From positions 43,631-71,788 of the forward strand of contig CAMPET010000238.1 in assembly GCA_946803715.1 (NCBI GenBank): 28,158 nt of DNA, read 5' to 3'. The first letter of the stretch is position 1; each line of letters starts with the position of its first letter. Made by a program: the position numbers and the translations under genes. The DNA comes from Beroe ovata. Its lineage: Eukaryota > Ctenophora > Nuda > Beroida > Beroidae. The notes beneath the pieces are model-generated. The model ran no database searches. It was given only the letters and a program-made list of their open reading frames with translations, and was not told where the DNA came from. Of this stretch, positions 27,919-28,158 are shown one piece after another.

Positions 27919-28158
27919 AGATAGCGTAAATATTGCGTCGGAATTGACTAGCATACTTAAATTCATGTCTTCCATTACCAGAATTCTAGTTATGTGGAAT
28001 TGTCATTTTATGCGAATATAATGCGAAAATAAATGCACTTGAAAGTTAGAAGTTACCTGGGGAGCACTTAAACATGGAAAAACCAACACTGCTAGTCTAT
28101 GAGAGTAATCCACACTCGCACATGCACACACACGTAACACACACACACAAACACACAC
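27849..28158. other. Right edge: intron sequence and CA repeat
   Basis: Probably intron of the LGR-like gene. It contains the 20-bp tandem units and ends in a degenerate (CA)n tract from about 28120 to the edge. No further exon could be supported. Confidence 0.5.

Overview
This window is nuclear DNA from a eukaryote, almost certainly an animal. Its genes include the animal-type NuRD subunit MTA, site-2 protease MBTPS2, an LGR/RXFP-type seven-helix receptor, GCP6 and the NUP98-NUP96 polyprotein. GT-AG introns are short (about 53-206 bp), and non-coding DNA is AT-rich with scattered CG-rich hairpins and TG/CA microsatellites. A compact-genome invertebrate, possibly an early-branching lineage, fits best; the species cannot be fixed from this sequence alone. 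There are no bacterial, plasmid, phage or CRISPR features.

Layout. 1-3884 (+): 3' part of an intron-rich GCP6 (gamma-tubulin complex) gene, cut by the left edge. 4121-5028 (+): a protein with two LEM domains (nuclear envelope/chromatin). 5210-6570: a tandem array with a unit of about 554 bp, filling the space between two convergent genes. 6531-13595 (-): NUP98-NUP96, 18 visible exons, encoding the FG nucleoporin, the GLEBS motif, the autoproteolytic domain with its HF|S site, and most of Nup96. 13596-14775: AT-rich spacer with CG-rich hairpins. 14776-25155 (+): seven genes in a row, head to tail and each uninterrupted by introns: ZNF830-like, PTPA, PP5 (PPP5C), MTA-like, MBTPS2, a divergent rhodopsin-like GPCR and COX15. 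25347-26191 (+): a small three-exon gene of unknown function with an Asn-rich tail. 26192-27142: no gene recognised; holds a CG hairpin and a 16-bp minisatellite. 27143 to at least 27848 (-): last exons of an LGR/RXFP-like receptor with a polyglutamine tail.

How the parts relate. Most genes are conserved housekeeping functions without an operon-like logic in their products. Two loose themes stand out: nuclear envelope proteins (LEM protein next to NUP98-96) and PP2A-family phosphatase biology (PTPA directly upstream of PP5). The most notable structural feature is the contrast between the intron-rich flanks and the central run of seven collinear intronless genes, most with a good 3' splice acceptor just before the start codon. 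That pattern fits 5'-UTR introns, trans-splicing of a spliced leader, or retroposed copies; the sequence alone does not decide between them.
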